Below are positions 43,283-51,199 of a DNA stretch of 64,000 nt, in pieces (position 1 is the first letter of the stretch; every line of letters begins with the position of its first letter). Under the pieces are notes generated by a model. The model had not been told where the DNA came from. It ran no database searches and saw only the letters and a program-made list of their open reading frames with translations. The DNA is from Sphingomonas sp. GTDB lineage: Bacteria > Pseudomonadota > Alphaproteobacteria > Sphingomonadales > Sphingomonadaceae. The DNA is taken from assembly GCF_029239295.1 (NCBI RefSeq), contig NZ_JAQZBC010000002.1, positions 426,207 to 490,206 on the forward strand, in the 5' to 3' direction. The translations under genes and the position numbers were made by a program.

Positions 43283-44183
43283 TCTGCCTTCTCCCGCTCG
43301 CTCCGTCGCCCTGGGTGACACTGGCCTAACCATCAGCACCATCGCCTGGGGCATGTGGCGTTTCTGCGGCAGCGATGTCGCCGCGGCGCGCGCGCTGGTC
43401 GAGGCGGCATTCGATGCCGGCGTGACGCTGTTCGACACTGCCGACATCTATGGCCCGGACAACAACGAGGATTTCGGCGCCGCTGAAGCGTTGCTGGGCC
43501 GCGTCTTTGCCGAAGCGCCGGGCTTGCGCGACAAGATGGTGCTGGCATCGAAGGGCGGCATCCGCATGGGCGTGCCGTATGATTCGAGCGCGACCTATCT
43601 GGCCGAGGCGATCGACGCCTCGCTGACGCGGCTCGGGTGCGACAGGATCGACCTGTATCAGATCCATCGCCCCGACCTTCTCGCGCATCCGCAGGAAGTA
43701 GCGCGCGCGCTGGACGATGCGCGCACAGCGGGCAAGATCACCGCGATCGGCGTGTCCAACCACACGCCCACGCAGACCGCCGCACTGGCCGAATATCTGA
43801 CCGTGCCGGTCGTCAGCCACCAGCCGGAATTTTCCGCGCTGACCATCACGCCGCTGTTCGACGGCCTGTTCGATCAGGCGATGCAGCGCGGCATGGCGGT
43901 GCTGGCATGGTCGCCGCTGGGCGGTGGCCGCCTCGCCGATCCGAAGGATGAGCGCGCACGCGCCGTCGCCGCCCTGCTCGACGTGAAGGCCCATGAGGCC
44001 GGCGTCGATCGCGCCGCCGCCGCCTATAGCTGGATCATGGCGCACCCGGCGCGCCCGATCCCGATCGTCGGCACGCAGAATGTGTCGCGGATCGCGATGA
44101 TCCCCGACGCCTACAAACCGCAATGGACGCGCGAGCAATGGTACGCCGTCCTTCAGGCCAGCATGGGAGAGCGTTTGCCGTGA
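43275..44183 (+). CDS. smoB: Aldo-keto reductase, candidate 6-oxo-glucose reductase (SmoB-like)
   Basis: 302 aa. The AKR start pattern is VALGDTGLTISTIAWGMW. The catalytic tetrad is visible: Asp54 and Tyr59 in LFDTADIYG, Lys93 in LASKGG, His131 in YQIHRPD. The C-terminal cofactor segment has PIPIVGTQNVSRI. In the oxidative sulfoquinovose pathway of Agrobacterium, an AKR reduces 6-oxo-glucose to glucose. Here the gene overlaps the sulfonate monooxygenase gene by 4 bases, as expected for that pathway. The GTG at 43275 has no ribosome site and lies inside the operator dyad, and no other start keeps the AKR N-terminus, so translation is probably leaderless. By itself the fold would only say oxidoreductase; the function rests on context. 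Confidence 0.82.
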   Translation: MSYLPSPARSVALGDTGLTISTIAWGMWRFCGSDVAAARALVEAAFDAGVTLFDTADIYGPDNNEDFGAAEALLGRVFAEAPGLRDKMVLASKGGIRMGVPYDSSATYLAEAIDASLTRLGCDRIDLYQIHRPDLLAHPQEVARALDDARTAGKITAIGVSNHTPTQTAALAEYLTVPVVSHQPEFSALTITPLFDGLFDQAMQRGMAVLAWSPLGGGRLADPKDERARAVAALLDVKAHEAGVDRAAAAYSWIMAHPARPIPIVGTQNVSRIAMIPDAYKPQWTREQWYAVLQASMGERLP

Positions 44184-45256
44184 CGGGTTCGACGAACAAA
44201 GGGTGTGAAGTCAGCTGGTTTTCCGCGCTGTGCGATGACGATTACGAGTTTCTCGGCGTTCCCGATCCCAAGCTGAAGTCCAGCTGGGAGCATTGCCGCG
44301 ACATCGTGCTTCAGGCCGAGAGCGGCGGGTTCGACAATATCCTGCTGCCGTCGGGCTATGCGCTGGGCATCGACACCACCGCCTTTGCCGCGGCGATCGC
44401 AACGATGGTGAAGCGTATCCGCCTGCTGATGGCCGTGCGCATCGGTGAAAGCTGGCCGCCGCAGCTCGCGCGCCAGATCGCAACGATCGACCGCATCCTG
44501 GGCGGGCGACTGACGGTGAACATCATCTCTTCCGACCTGCCGGGCGAGACGCTGGCATCGGCGCCGCGCTATGCCCGCACGCTGGAGGCGATGCAGATCC
44601 TCAAGACGATGCTGAACGGCGAGCCGCTGGATCACCAGGGCGAGTTCTGGAAGCTGAAGCTGGATGCGCCGGGCGTCACCACCGTGTCGGGCAAGTGCCC
44701 GCCGCTGTATTTCGGCGGCCTGTCGCCCGACGCGCGCGAAACCGCCGCGCAGGGTGCCGACGTCTATCTGATGTGGCCCGATAAGCGCGAGGCCGTGCAG
44801 TCGATCATCGACGACATGACTGCCCGCGCCGCCAAGCACGGCCGCACGCTGAAGTTCGGGTATCGCGCGCATGTGATCGTGCGCGAGACCGAGGCCGAGG
44901 CGCGCACTGCCGCCGACCGCCTGCTGTCGAAGCTGGACGCGGCGCAGGGCGAGGCGATCCGCAACAAGTCGCTCGACACCAAGTCGACCGGCGTCGCGGC
45001 GCAGGCCGCGCTGCGCGAGAATGCCAGCGACGACGGCTATGCCGAGGAAAACCTGTGGACCGGCGTCGGCCGTGCCCGTTCGGGCTGCGGCGCGGCGATC
45101 GTCGGGGATCCGGACCAGGTGCTCGCCAAGCTGAAGATGTACCAGGACATGGGGATCGAGGCGTTCATCCTGTCGGGCTATCCGCATGCCGCGGAGGCCG
45201 ACCTGTTTGCACGCCATGTGCTTCCCAAGCTGCAGCACGGCCCCCTGACGCTGTAA
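44180..45256 (+). CDS. smoC: FMN-dependent sulfonate monooxygenase, candidate sulfoquinovose monooxygenase (SmoC-like)
   Basis: 358 aa, bacterial luciferase-like fold related to SsuD. Motifs include EVSWFSALCDDDYEF at the N-terminus, the first barrel strands with GFDNILLPSGY, RIRLLMAVRIGESWPPQLARQIATIDRILGGRLTVNIIS, YFGGLSPDARETAAQGADVYLMW and AIVGDPDQVLAKLKMYQDMGIEAFILSGYPH. These enzymes use reduced FMN and oxygen to cleave a C-S bond, giving an aldehyde and sulfite. With a sulfoquinovosidase downstream and an AKR upstream, sulfoquinovose is the best substrate; alkanesulfonates are the alternative. The GTG overlaps the AKR stop by 4 bases. No flavin reductase gene is adjacent, so FMNH2 must come from elsewhere. 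Confidence 0.86.
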   Translation: MTGSTNKGCEVSWFSALCDDDYEFLGVPDPKLKSSWEHCRDIVLQAESGGFDNILLPSGYALGIDTTAFAAAIATMVKRIRLLMAVRIGESWPPQLARQIATIDRILGGRLTVNIISSDLPGETLASAPRYARTLEAMQILKTMLNGEPLDHQGEFWKLKLDAPGVTTVSGKCPPLYFGGLSPDARETAAQGADVYLMWPDKREAVQSIIDDMTARAAKHGRTLKFGYRAHVIVRETEAEARTAADRLLSKLDAAQGEAIRNKSLDTKSTGVAAQAALRENASDDGYAEENLWTGVGRARSGCGAAIVGDPDQVLAKLKMYQDMGIEAFILSGYPHAAEADLFARHVLPKLQHGPLTL

Positions 45257-45301
45257 GCCACCACTGGTACGGATGGCCGGAGGCACGGCCAGGAGAATAG
45301 A

Positions 45302-47296
45302 ATGACGGTGACGTTTCGCCCCGCGGAGAGCGGCTTTGACATCTTCGCGGGCGAGGCGCTCGTCATTCGCCACCGCGCCGACGCGCCGGCGCTGTTCGTC
45401 GGCGCGGGGCGGCCGCTGGTCGACATGTACCGCGGCAATTATTTCCTCGACGATCGCGTCGACGAGCGGATCGCACTGCGCGAGACGACGATCGAGGGGG
45501 ACACCGCGACGCTCTCCGCCGGCGGGCGCACGCTGCTGACGCTGACGCTGCGTGATGGCGCGCTGCACCTCGCGGCGCTGGACCCTGCACTCAATCGCTT
45601 GTGGCTCACGGCCGTGGGCGAAGCGGGCGAGCGTTTGTGGGGCGGCGGCGAGCAATTGTCCTATGTCGACATGGCCGGCCGCCGCTTCCCGATGTGGACG
45701 TCCGAGCCGGGGGTGGGGCGCGACAAGTCGACGCTGCTGACGTTCCAGTGCGACCGCGATCACCGCTCCGGCGGCGATTACTGGAACACCAATTATCCCC
45801 AGCCGACGTACCTGTCATCGCGCCGCTATGCGCTGCACGTCGATACGACGGCGTATAGCTGCTTCGACTTTCGCGATGCCGCCGCGCCCGCGATCGAGGT
45901 GTGGGAAATTCCGCCGCGGATCGAATTGTTCGCCGCGGCCCGCTTCGCCGATCTGGTCGGGCAGCTTTCGACCCGCTTCGGCCGCCAGCCGCTGCTGCCC
46001 GAATGGGCCTATGCGGGCGCGATCCTGGGACTAAAGGACGGCGCCAACAGCTTCGACCGGATGGAAAAGATCATCGCGGCGGGCGCGGTCGTCACTGGCC
46101 TGTGGTGCGAGGATTGGATCGGGCTTCGCGTCACCAGCTTCGGCAAGAGATTGTTCTGGGACTGGAAGGCGAACGAGGCGCGCTACCCTCATCTGCGCCA
46201 GAAGATCGCCGAGCTGAACGAGCGCGGCATCCGTTTTCTAGGCTATGTGAACCCCTATCTGGCGGTCGACGGTTCGCTGTATGTGGAGGCGGCAGAGGCC
46301 GGCTATCTGGCGCTGAAGCTGGATGCCGATGAGCCGTATCTCGTCGATTTCGGCGAGTTCGATTGCGGCATCGTCGATTTCACCAATCCCGCCGCCGCCG
46401 ACTGGTTCGCCGATCGCGTGATCGGGCGCGAGATGCTGGATTTCGGGCTGTCGGGCTGGATGGCCGATTTCGGCGAGTACCTCCCCACCGATGTTCGCCT
46501 GTTCGACGGCACCGACGGGATGCTGGCGCACAATGCCTGGCCGACGATCTGGGCCGAGGTGAATGCGCGTGCGATCGCCTCACGCGGCAAGACCGGCGAC
46601 GCGGTGTTCTTCATGCGCGCCGGGTTCAGCGGTGTCGGCGCGTACTGCCCGCTGCTGTGGGCCGGCGACCAGAGCGTCGATTTCACGCGCCATGATGGCA
46701 TCGGCACGGTGATCCGCGCGGCGCTGTCCTCCGGCCTGGTCGGCAATGCCTATCACCACAGCGATCTGGGCGGGTACACGAGCCTGTACGACAATGTCCG
46801 CACCGCCGAGCTGCTGATGCGGTGGAGTGAATTGTCGGCCTTTTCCCCCGTCATGCGCAGCCATGAGGGCAACCGGCCCGACACGAACTTGCAGCTGGAT
46901 GGCGACGCTGAAGTGCTCGCACATTTCGTCGCCATGACGAAGGTGCATGCCGCGCTTGCCCCCTATATCGCCGAGCTGTGCCGCGAGGCGGCAGCGACGG
47001 GCCTGCCGCTGCAACGCCCTCTATTCCTCGATTATGAGGACGACGCCGGCTGCTGGGGCGTGGAGACGCAATTCGCCTATGGCCGCGACCTGATCGTCGC
47101 GCCGGTGATCGAGGCGGGCGCCGAGCGTTGGCGCGCCTATCTGCCGGCGGGGGCCGAGTGGCGGCATGTCTGGTCGGGCGAGACCTTTGCCGGGGGTGCC
47201 ACCGTGGAGGTCGCCGCGCCGATCGGCCAGCCGCCGGTATTCTACCGCACCGACAGCGCGCACGCGCCGCTGTTCACCTCGCTCGCCACGCTCTAG
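45302..47296 (+). CDS. smoI: Sulfoquinovosidase, GH31 (YihQ/SmoI-like)
   Basis: 664 aa with the same block order as E. coli YihQ: CEDWIGLRVTSFGKRLFWDWK, YVNPYLAVDG, GWMADFGEYLPTD, FFMRAG, WAGDQSVDF, HHSDLGGYTSLY, MRSHEGNRPDTN. The predicted nucleophile is Asp389 (in MADF) and the acid/base is Asp456 (in WAGD). Sulfonate recognition residues are Lys245, Glu270, Arg283, Trp286 and Tyr492, the K-E-R-W-Y set reported for the Agrobacterium enzyme (E. coli has Q-Q-R-W-Y). It hydrolyses alpha-sulfoquinovosides such as sulfoquinovosyl-glycerol. There is no signal peptide, so it acts in the cytoplasm. AGGAG lies before the ATG, 45 bases after the monooxygenase gene. Confidence 0.94.
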   Translation: MTVTFRPAESGFDIFAGEALVIRHRADAPALFVGAGRPLVDMYRGNYFLDDRVDERIALRETTIEGDTATLSAGGRTLLTLTLRDGALHLAALDPALNRLWLTAVGEAGERLWGGGEQLSYVDMAGRRFPMWTSEPGVGRDKSTLLTFQCDRDHRSGGDYWNTNYPQPTYLSSRRYALHVDTTAYSCFDFRDAAAPAIEVWEIPPRIELFAAARFADLVGQLSTRFGRQPLLPEWAYAGAILGLKDGANSFDRMEKIIAAGAVVTGLWCEDWIGLRVTSFGKRLFWDWKANEARYPHLRQKIAELNERGIRFLGYVNPYLAVDGSLYVEAAEAGYLALKLDADEPYLVDFGEFDCGIVDFTNPAAADWFADRVIGREMLDFGLSGWMADFGEYLPTDVRLFDGTDGMLAHNAWPTIWAEVNARAIASRGKTGDAVFFMRAGFSGVGAYCPLLWAGDQSVDFTRHDGIGTVIRAALSSGLVGNAYHHSDLGGYTSLYDNVRTAELLMRWSELSAFSPVMRSHEGNRPDTNLQLDGDAEVLAHFVAMTKVHAALAPYIAELCREAAATGLPLQRPLFLDYEDDAGCWGVETQFAYGRDLIVAPVIEAGAERWRAYLPAGAEWRHVWSGETFAGGATVEVAAPIGQPPVFYRTDSAHAPLFTSLATL

Positions 47297-47327
47297 CATG
47301 GTGGCGCGCGACGAGGGAGGCGCGGGC

Positions 47328-48365
47328 GTGACGCGCTACCGATCCATGCCGCTGGCAGCGGACCTGTACAACGACTTGGAACCGTCGCCCAAGAGCAGCT
47401 GGCAGGACCTGCTGCCCGGCCTGATGGTCGCGGTGCTGGCGACGATGGCGGCGGCGTTCGTTGCTGACCATTATGGCGCGCCGCTGACGCTGATGGCGTT
47501 GCTGATCGGGCTGGCGCTCAATTTCCTGGGGGCCGATCCGCGGATGGCCCCGGGGCTTGGCTTTGCCTCCAAGACGCTGCTGCGCTGGGGCATCGTACTG
47601 GCGGGGGCGCGGATCACCGTGGGGCAGATCGTCGACCTGGGCCCGTTGACGCTGCTGGCGGTGCTGGTGATCCTGCTGGTAACGCTGGGCGCGGGGATCG
47701 TGATCGCGCGGGCGGCGGGGCTCGGCAGCGCCTTTGGCACGCTTGCCGGCGGCGCGGTGGCGATCTGCGGTGCGTCCGCCGCGATGGCGCTGGCGACGAC
47801 ATTGGGCGAGCGGCGGGCGAACCAGGCGCAGCTGGCGCTGGTGCTGGTCGGGATTTCCGCCGCGAGCGCCGCCGCGATGTTCCTGTACCCGACGCTGGCA
47901 CACCAATTGGGGATGAGCGACCGGCAGGCCGGATTCATGCTGGGCGCGTCGATCCACGATGTCGCGCAGGCGATCGGCGCGGGCTACAGCTATTCGGACA
48001 GCGCAGGGCAGGTGGCGGCGATCGTCAAGCTGACCCGCGTCGCCTTGCTCGCCCCGGTGCTGGCGCTGGTCGCGGCGTTCTTCCGCCCAGAGGACGGCAA
48101 GAAGACCGGCATCACCCTGCCCTGGTTCGTGGTCGGTTTCTTCGTGTTCGCCGCCATCAATTCGCTGGGGGTAATCCCGACGGTGGTGAGCGGGGGCGCG
48201 CAGGATATCGCGACCGCATGTCTGGCGTGCGCCGTTGCCGCGACCGGGATCCGCGCGCCGATGAGCTCGCTGCTGGAAACGGGGTTCAAGCCGCTGCTGG
48301 TGATCATCCTGCCGTCGGCGGTAGCGCTGGCGCTGTCGCTGGGCGGCGCGCTGATCCTGCTGTAA
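47328..48365 (+). CDS. YeiH-type (UPF0324) membrane protein, probable sulfite/sulfate exporter
   Basis: 345 aa with about 10 membrane segments. Family blocks include LTLMALLIGLALNFLG, GLGFASKTLLRWGIVLAGARITVGQI, GGAVAICGASAAMA, MLGASIHDVAQAIGAGYSYSD and GFKPLLVIILPSA. The family is annotated as putative sulfate exporters, but its substrate is not settled. As the last gene after the sulfoquinovosidase it would remove the sulfite or sulfate released by desulfonation, taking the place of the TauE-like exporter in the Agrobacterium cluster. The GTG at 47328 has GAGGGAGG seven bases upstream. ATG at 47298 is a longer alternative one base after the sulfoquinovosidase stop. Confidence 0.82.
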   Translation: MTRYRSMPLAADLYNDLEPSPKSSWQDLLPGLMVAVLATMAAAFVADHYGAPLTLMALLIGLALNFLGADPRMAPGLGFASKTLLRWGIVLAGARITVGQIVDLGPLTLLAVLVILLVTLGAGIVIARAAGLGSAFGTLAGGAVAICGASAAMALATTLGERRANQAQLALVLVGISAASAAAMFLYPTLAHQLGMSDRQAGFMLGASIHDVAQAIGAGYSYSDSAGQVAAIVKLTRVALLAPVLALVAAFFRPEDGKKTGITLPWFVVGFFVFAAINSLGVIPTVVSGGAQDIATACLACAVAATGIRAPMSSLLETGFKPLLVIILPSAVALALSLGGALILL

Positions 48366-48377
48366 CGGCCGCGCGCG

Positions 48378-49214
48378 TCAGCCCGGCGAGGGCGACTTCA
48401 GCCAGGCGAAGGCGGTGCGCAGCTGTTCGGTGCCGCGCCCGCGGAAGATGTCGCCGTGCGCGAACACCACGGCCTCTGGCGCCAAAGCGAGCATCCGGTC
48501 GACCTCGGCGCGGGCCTGCGCGGCCTGCGGGCGCAGCGCGGCACGGGCGTGGAGCGCAGTGGTGCCGCCGGTCGCCATTGTCGCGCGCATCAGCGAGGCG
48601 GTGACAGGGCCCAGCTTCTGCGGATCGAGGTTTTCCACCAGGTCGGTCAGCACCAGCGTACGGCCGCGCTTGTGGAAGAACCACGCCTCCTGAAAGCCGC
48701 CGGCGCCGGTGATCAGCCCCTGTTCGATGTCCGCCGCCCATGCGGAGGGAGCAGCCTCTCCCAGATCGCTGTCGATGCGCAGATTGGCGCTGCGTACCTG
48801 CGCGCGATCACGCAGCACCGGCACCGCCCAGGTCGTCGCGTCGGGATAGGCCGCCTGCCAATCCGCCAGGAAGGTCCAGTGCGCCATGCTGGGCGCGACG
48901 AGATGGCGGATCGTGCCGAGTTCGCTGAGCGCGGCGGCCAGTGCGGGGGTATATTGCGTGGGCGAATGGAGAATGAGGCCGCCGCCGGTGAGGCGAAGCA
49001 CCGTCATCCGGATCGGCAATTGCATGCCCATCGCGCTGATCGGCCCGCTGTCCACGGTCCAGACGTCCTCGCCAAGCGGCTTGGGCACATCAAGCGGCGG
49101 ATAAGTGACCGCGTCCTTGTCACGGGTGGCGCCCCGCGAGAGATAAAGCACGGCGCCGATCGCTGCTGCGCCGACGCCCAGCAGAAGCGTTCGTCCATTT
49201 CGCCGTTCGGCCAT
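48378..49214 (-). CDS. DUF4336 domain protein (metallo-beta-lactamase-like), membrane-anchored
   Basis: 278 aa. One N-terminal membrane helix (LLLGVGAAAIGAVLYLSRG) is followed by a domain with VDSGPISAMGMQLPIRMTVLRLTGGGLILHSPT and LGTIRHLVAPSMAHWTFLADW. It resembles the DUF4336 branch of metallo-beta-lactamase-like folds. A His-containing loop AHWTF and a later VVFAHGDIFRG are present, but the canonical HxHxDH motif is not, so hydrolase activity is uncertain. It is convergent with the YeiH gene and separated by 12 bases. GGGAGATGG precedes the ATG. The role is unknown. Confidence 0.72.
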   Translation of the reverse strand: MAERRNGRTLLLGVGAAAIGAVLYLSRGATRDKDAVTYPPLDVPKPLGEDVWTVDSGPISAMGMQLPIRMTVLRLTGGGLILHSPTQYTPALAAALSELGTIRHLVAPSMAHWTFLADWQAAYPDATTWAVPVLRDRAQVRSANLRIDSDLGEAAPSAWAADIEQGLITGAGGFQEAWFFHKRGRTLVLTDLVENLDPQKLGPVTASLMRATMATGGTTALHARAALRPQAAQARAEVDRMLALAPEAVVFAHGDIFRGRGTEQLRTAFAWLKSPSPG

Positions 49215-49282
49215 GTTCCATCTCCCGTATCGATCGGTGCCGGCTACCCCGTTGCACCTAAGGGCAGAGCGCTGCCCATTGT

Positions 49283-51070
49283 TCAGGAAGCGCCGGAGCC
49301 GCCGGCAGGTTCCGCCTGATGCAGCGCGACGAGCTCCGCCCGCAAGACGGGCTTCAGCGTCTTGCCGCTGGCGTTGCGCGGAAACTCCTGACGCCGAAGG
49401 TCGATGCGCACCGGCACCTTGAACGGCGCGAGGAGGCGCGCGGCATAAGCGATCAGTTCCGCCTCGGTCAGTTCGGCACCGGGCCGAAGCTGCACCAGCG
49501 CGCCGACCTCTTCGCCGAGGATACGGTGCGGCAGGCCGACGACGGCGGCGTCCATCACGTGCGGGTGAGCGACGAGGACATCCTCAATCTCGACGCAATA
49601 GACGTTCTCGCCGCCGCGGATCAGCATGTCCTTGGCGCGATCGAGGAGGTAGACGAAACCTTCCTCGTCGATGCGGCAGATGTCGCCGGTATGGTACCAG
49701 CCGTCGGTGAAGGTCTCGGCGGTCGCCTCCGGCTTGTTCCAATAGCCGACGACCACGTTGGGACCACGGATCCACAATTCGCCGGCCTCGCCGCGGGGCA
49801 GCTCGCGGCCGTCGCCATCGACCACCTTCACGTCGCAGACTGGGACCGGCAGCCCGACGCTGTCGGGATGGCGCAGGTAATCCTCCGCACTGTTGCCGAT
49901 CGACACCGACGAGGTCTCCGTCGCGCCATAGCCCTGCCCCGGCTTGAACCAGGGAAACAGCTCAGCGAATTTCAGCGTCAGCTCGGGCGCGATCGCTGCG
50001 CCGCCATAGCCGTAGCTGTCGAGGCTGGAGAGATCGCGCCGGGCGAACTCGGGCGATTCGAGGACCTGCCAGACCATTGCGGGAACGCCCGTGGTGGAAT
50101 TCACCCGCTCCGCCTCGACCAGCTCCAGGAAGCGTTCGGGCTGCCATTTGTGCATCAGCACCAGTTTTGCGCCCGCCATGACTGTGGGGATCAGCATCGA
50201 ATTGGTACCGGTAACGTGGAAGAGCGGCACGGGCAGAAGGTTTACCCGCTGCGGTGCGTCGGGATCCGGTTCCGGCAGCGGATCGCCGCGGCGGATCGTG
50301 GCGCGGGCGTTGTTGAACGCGATCGAGATGACGTTGGTCAGGACATTGCGGTGAGTGCCCAATGCGCCCTTCGGCCGACCGGTGGTGCCGCTGGTGTAGA
50401 GGATCGTCGCCGGATCGTCGGTGTGGAGGCCGGGATCGGGCATCGGATCGTCGGCGAGTTCGGCATATCCCCCTTGGGGGCCGATCAGATCGTCGAGCGG
50501 GATCGCGCCGGTGCCGTGATCGGCGTCGGTGCGCACCGAGACAAGCCCGTCGAGCGCGAGATCGGCAACAAAGGGCGCGAGCCGTTCGAGCCGGTCGGCA
50601 TCGACGATCGCGACCCGCGCGCCTGAGTCGGTGATGCCATAGGCGAGTTCATCGCCCAGCCCCCAGGCGTTAAGCGGCGTGACGACAGCGCCGATCGACA
50701 CGCCGGCCCAGAAGGCGATCGACCATTCGGGCAGGTTGCGCATGGCGATGACCAGCCGGTCGCCCTTTCGCACGCCGAACCGATCGTGGAGCACGCGCCC
50801 GAGCTGGCCGGCGGCGCGGAAATGCGCGGCGTAGCTTTGGCGTTCGCCCTCATAGACGATGAATTCGCGGTCGCCCCAGCCGCGGCCGAGATCGAACACC
50901 TGGCGCAGATCGTTGAGTGCATTGGCATAGGTGCGCAGCGGCACGCCGCGGATCACCGCGTCGCGCAGCTCGAACGGCGCGCCGGGCGCGGTCAGCGTGC
51001 GGTAGGTTTCCTCAAGGGAGACGGCAGGCCAGTCCCCAACGACCGGCGCGGCGGCAGCGCGCTTATCCAT
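49283..51070 (-). CDS. AMP-dependent acyl-CoA synthetase, second
   Basis: 595 aa, ANL family. The P-loop-like motif is TILYTSGTTGRPKGAL. The adenylate motif is QGYGATETSS, and the hinge region is WYHTGDICRIDEEGFVYLLDRAKDMLIRGGENVY. The catalytic Lys is in NASGKTLKPVL. It activates a fatty or aromatic acid to its CoA thioester. It lies 130 bases from the start region of a TonB receptor on the same strand (receptor upstream), so the two may deliver and activate the same compound. An N-terminal extension of about 40 residues precedes the core. GAGAGGATG precedes the ATG. Confidence 0.9.
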   Translation of the reverse strand: MDKRAAAAPVVGDWPAVSLEETYRTLTAPGAPFELRDAVIRGVPLRTYANALNDLRQVFDLGRGWGDREFIVYEGERQSYAAHFRAAGQLGRVLHDRFGVRKGDRLVIAMRNLPEWSIAFWAGVSIGAVVTPLNAWGLGDELAYGITDSGARVAIVDADRLERLAPFVADLALDGLVSVRTDADHGTGAIPLDDLIGPQGGYAELADDPMPDPGLHTDDPATILYTSGTTGRPKGALGTHRNVLTNVISIAFNNARATIRRGDPLPEPDPDAPQRVNLLPVPLFHVTGTNSMLIPTVMAGAKLVLMHKWQPERFLELVEAERVNSTTGVPAMVWQVLESPEFARRDLSSLDSYGYGGAAIAPELTLKFAELFPWFKPGQGYGATETSSVSIGNSAEDYLRHPDSVGLPVPVCDVKVVDGDGRELPRGEAGELWIRGPNVVVGYWNKPEATAETFTDGWYHTGDICRIDEEGFVYLLDRAKDMLIRGGENVYCVEIEDVLVAHPHVMDAAVVGLPHRILGEEVGALVQLRPGAELTEAELIAYAARLLAPFKVPVRIDLRRQEFPRNASGKTLKPVLRAELVALHQAEPAGGSGAS

Positions 51071-51132
51071 ATGCTCATCCTCTCACCTCGCCGGTAAGCC
51101 GGCCGTTTTAGAATGAGTGTTGGATCGCAGCC

Positions 51133-51196
51133 GCGGGGGCAAGGCCAAAAGCATCGCCCCCGCATCTTCCGGCGCGGCGCGGGGGCGCCGCGCCGG
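51133..51196 (-). terminator. Two stem-loops after receptor 3
   Basis: A perfect 12-bp stem CCGGCGCGGCGC/GCGCCGCGCCGG with a 4-base loop (51169-51196) lies 4 bases past the receptor stop. A second 8-bp stem GCGGGGGC/GCCCCCGC spans 51133-51163. Neither has a T-tract, so attenuation or mRNA protection between receptor and ligase genes is possible. Confidence 0.5.
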
Positions 51197-51199
51197 CGA

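Noticed and set aside
44153..45763. A 536-codon minus-strand frame opposite the sulfonate monooxygenase and sulfoquinovosidase.
   Set aside because: The overlapping plus-strand genes have catalytic motifs and ribosome sites; this frame does not.
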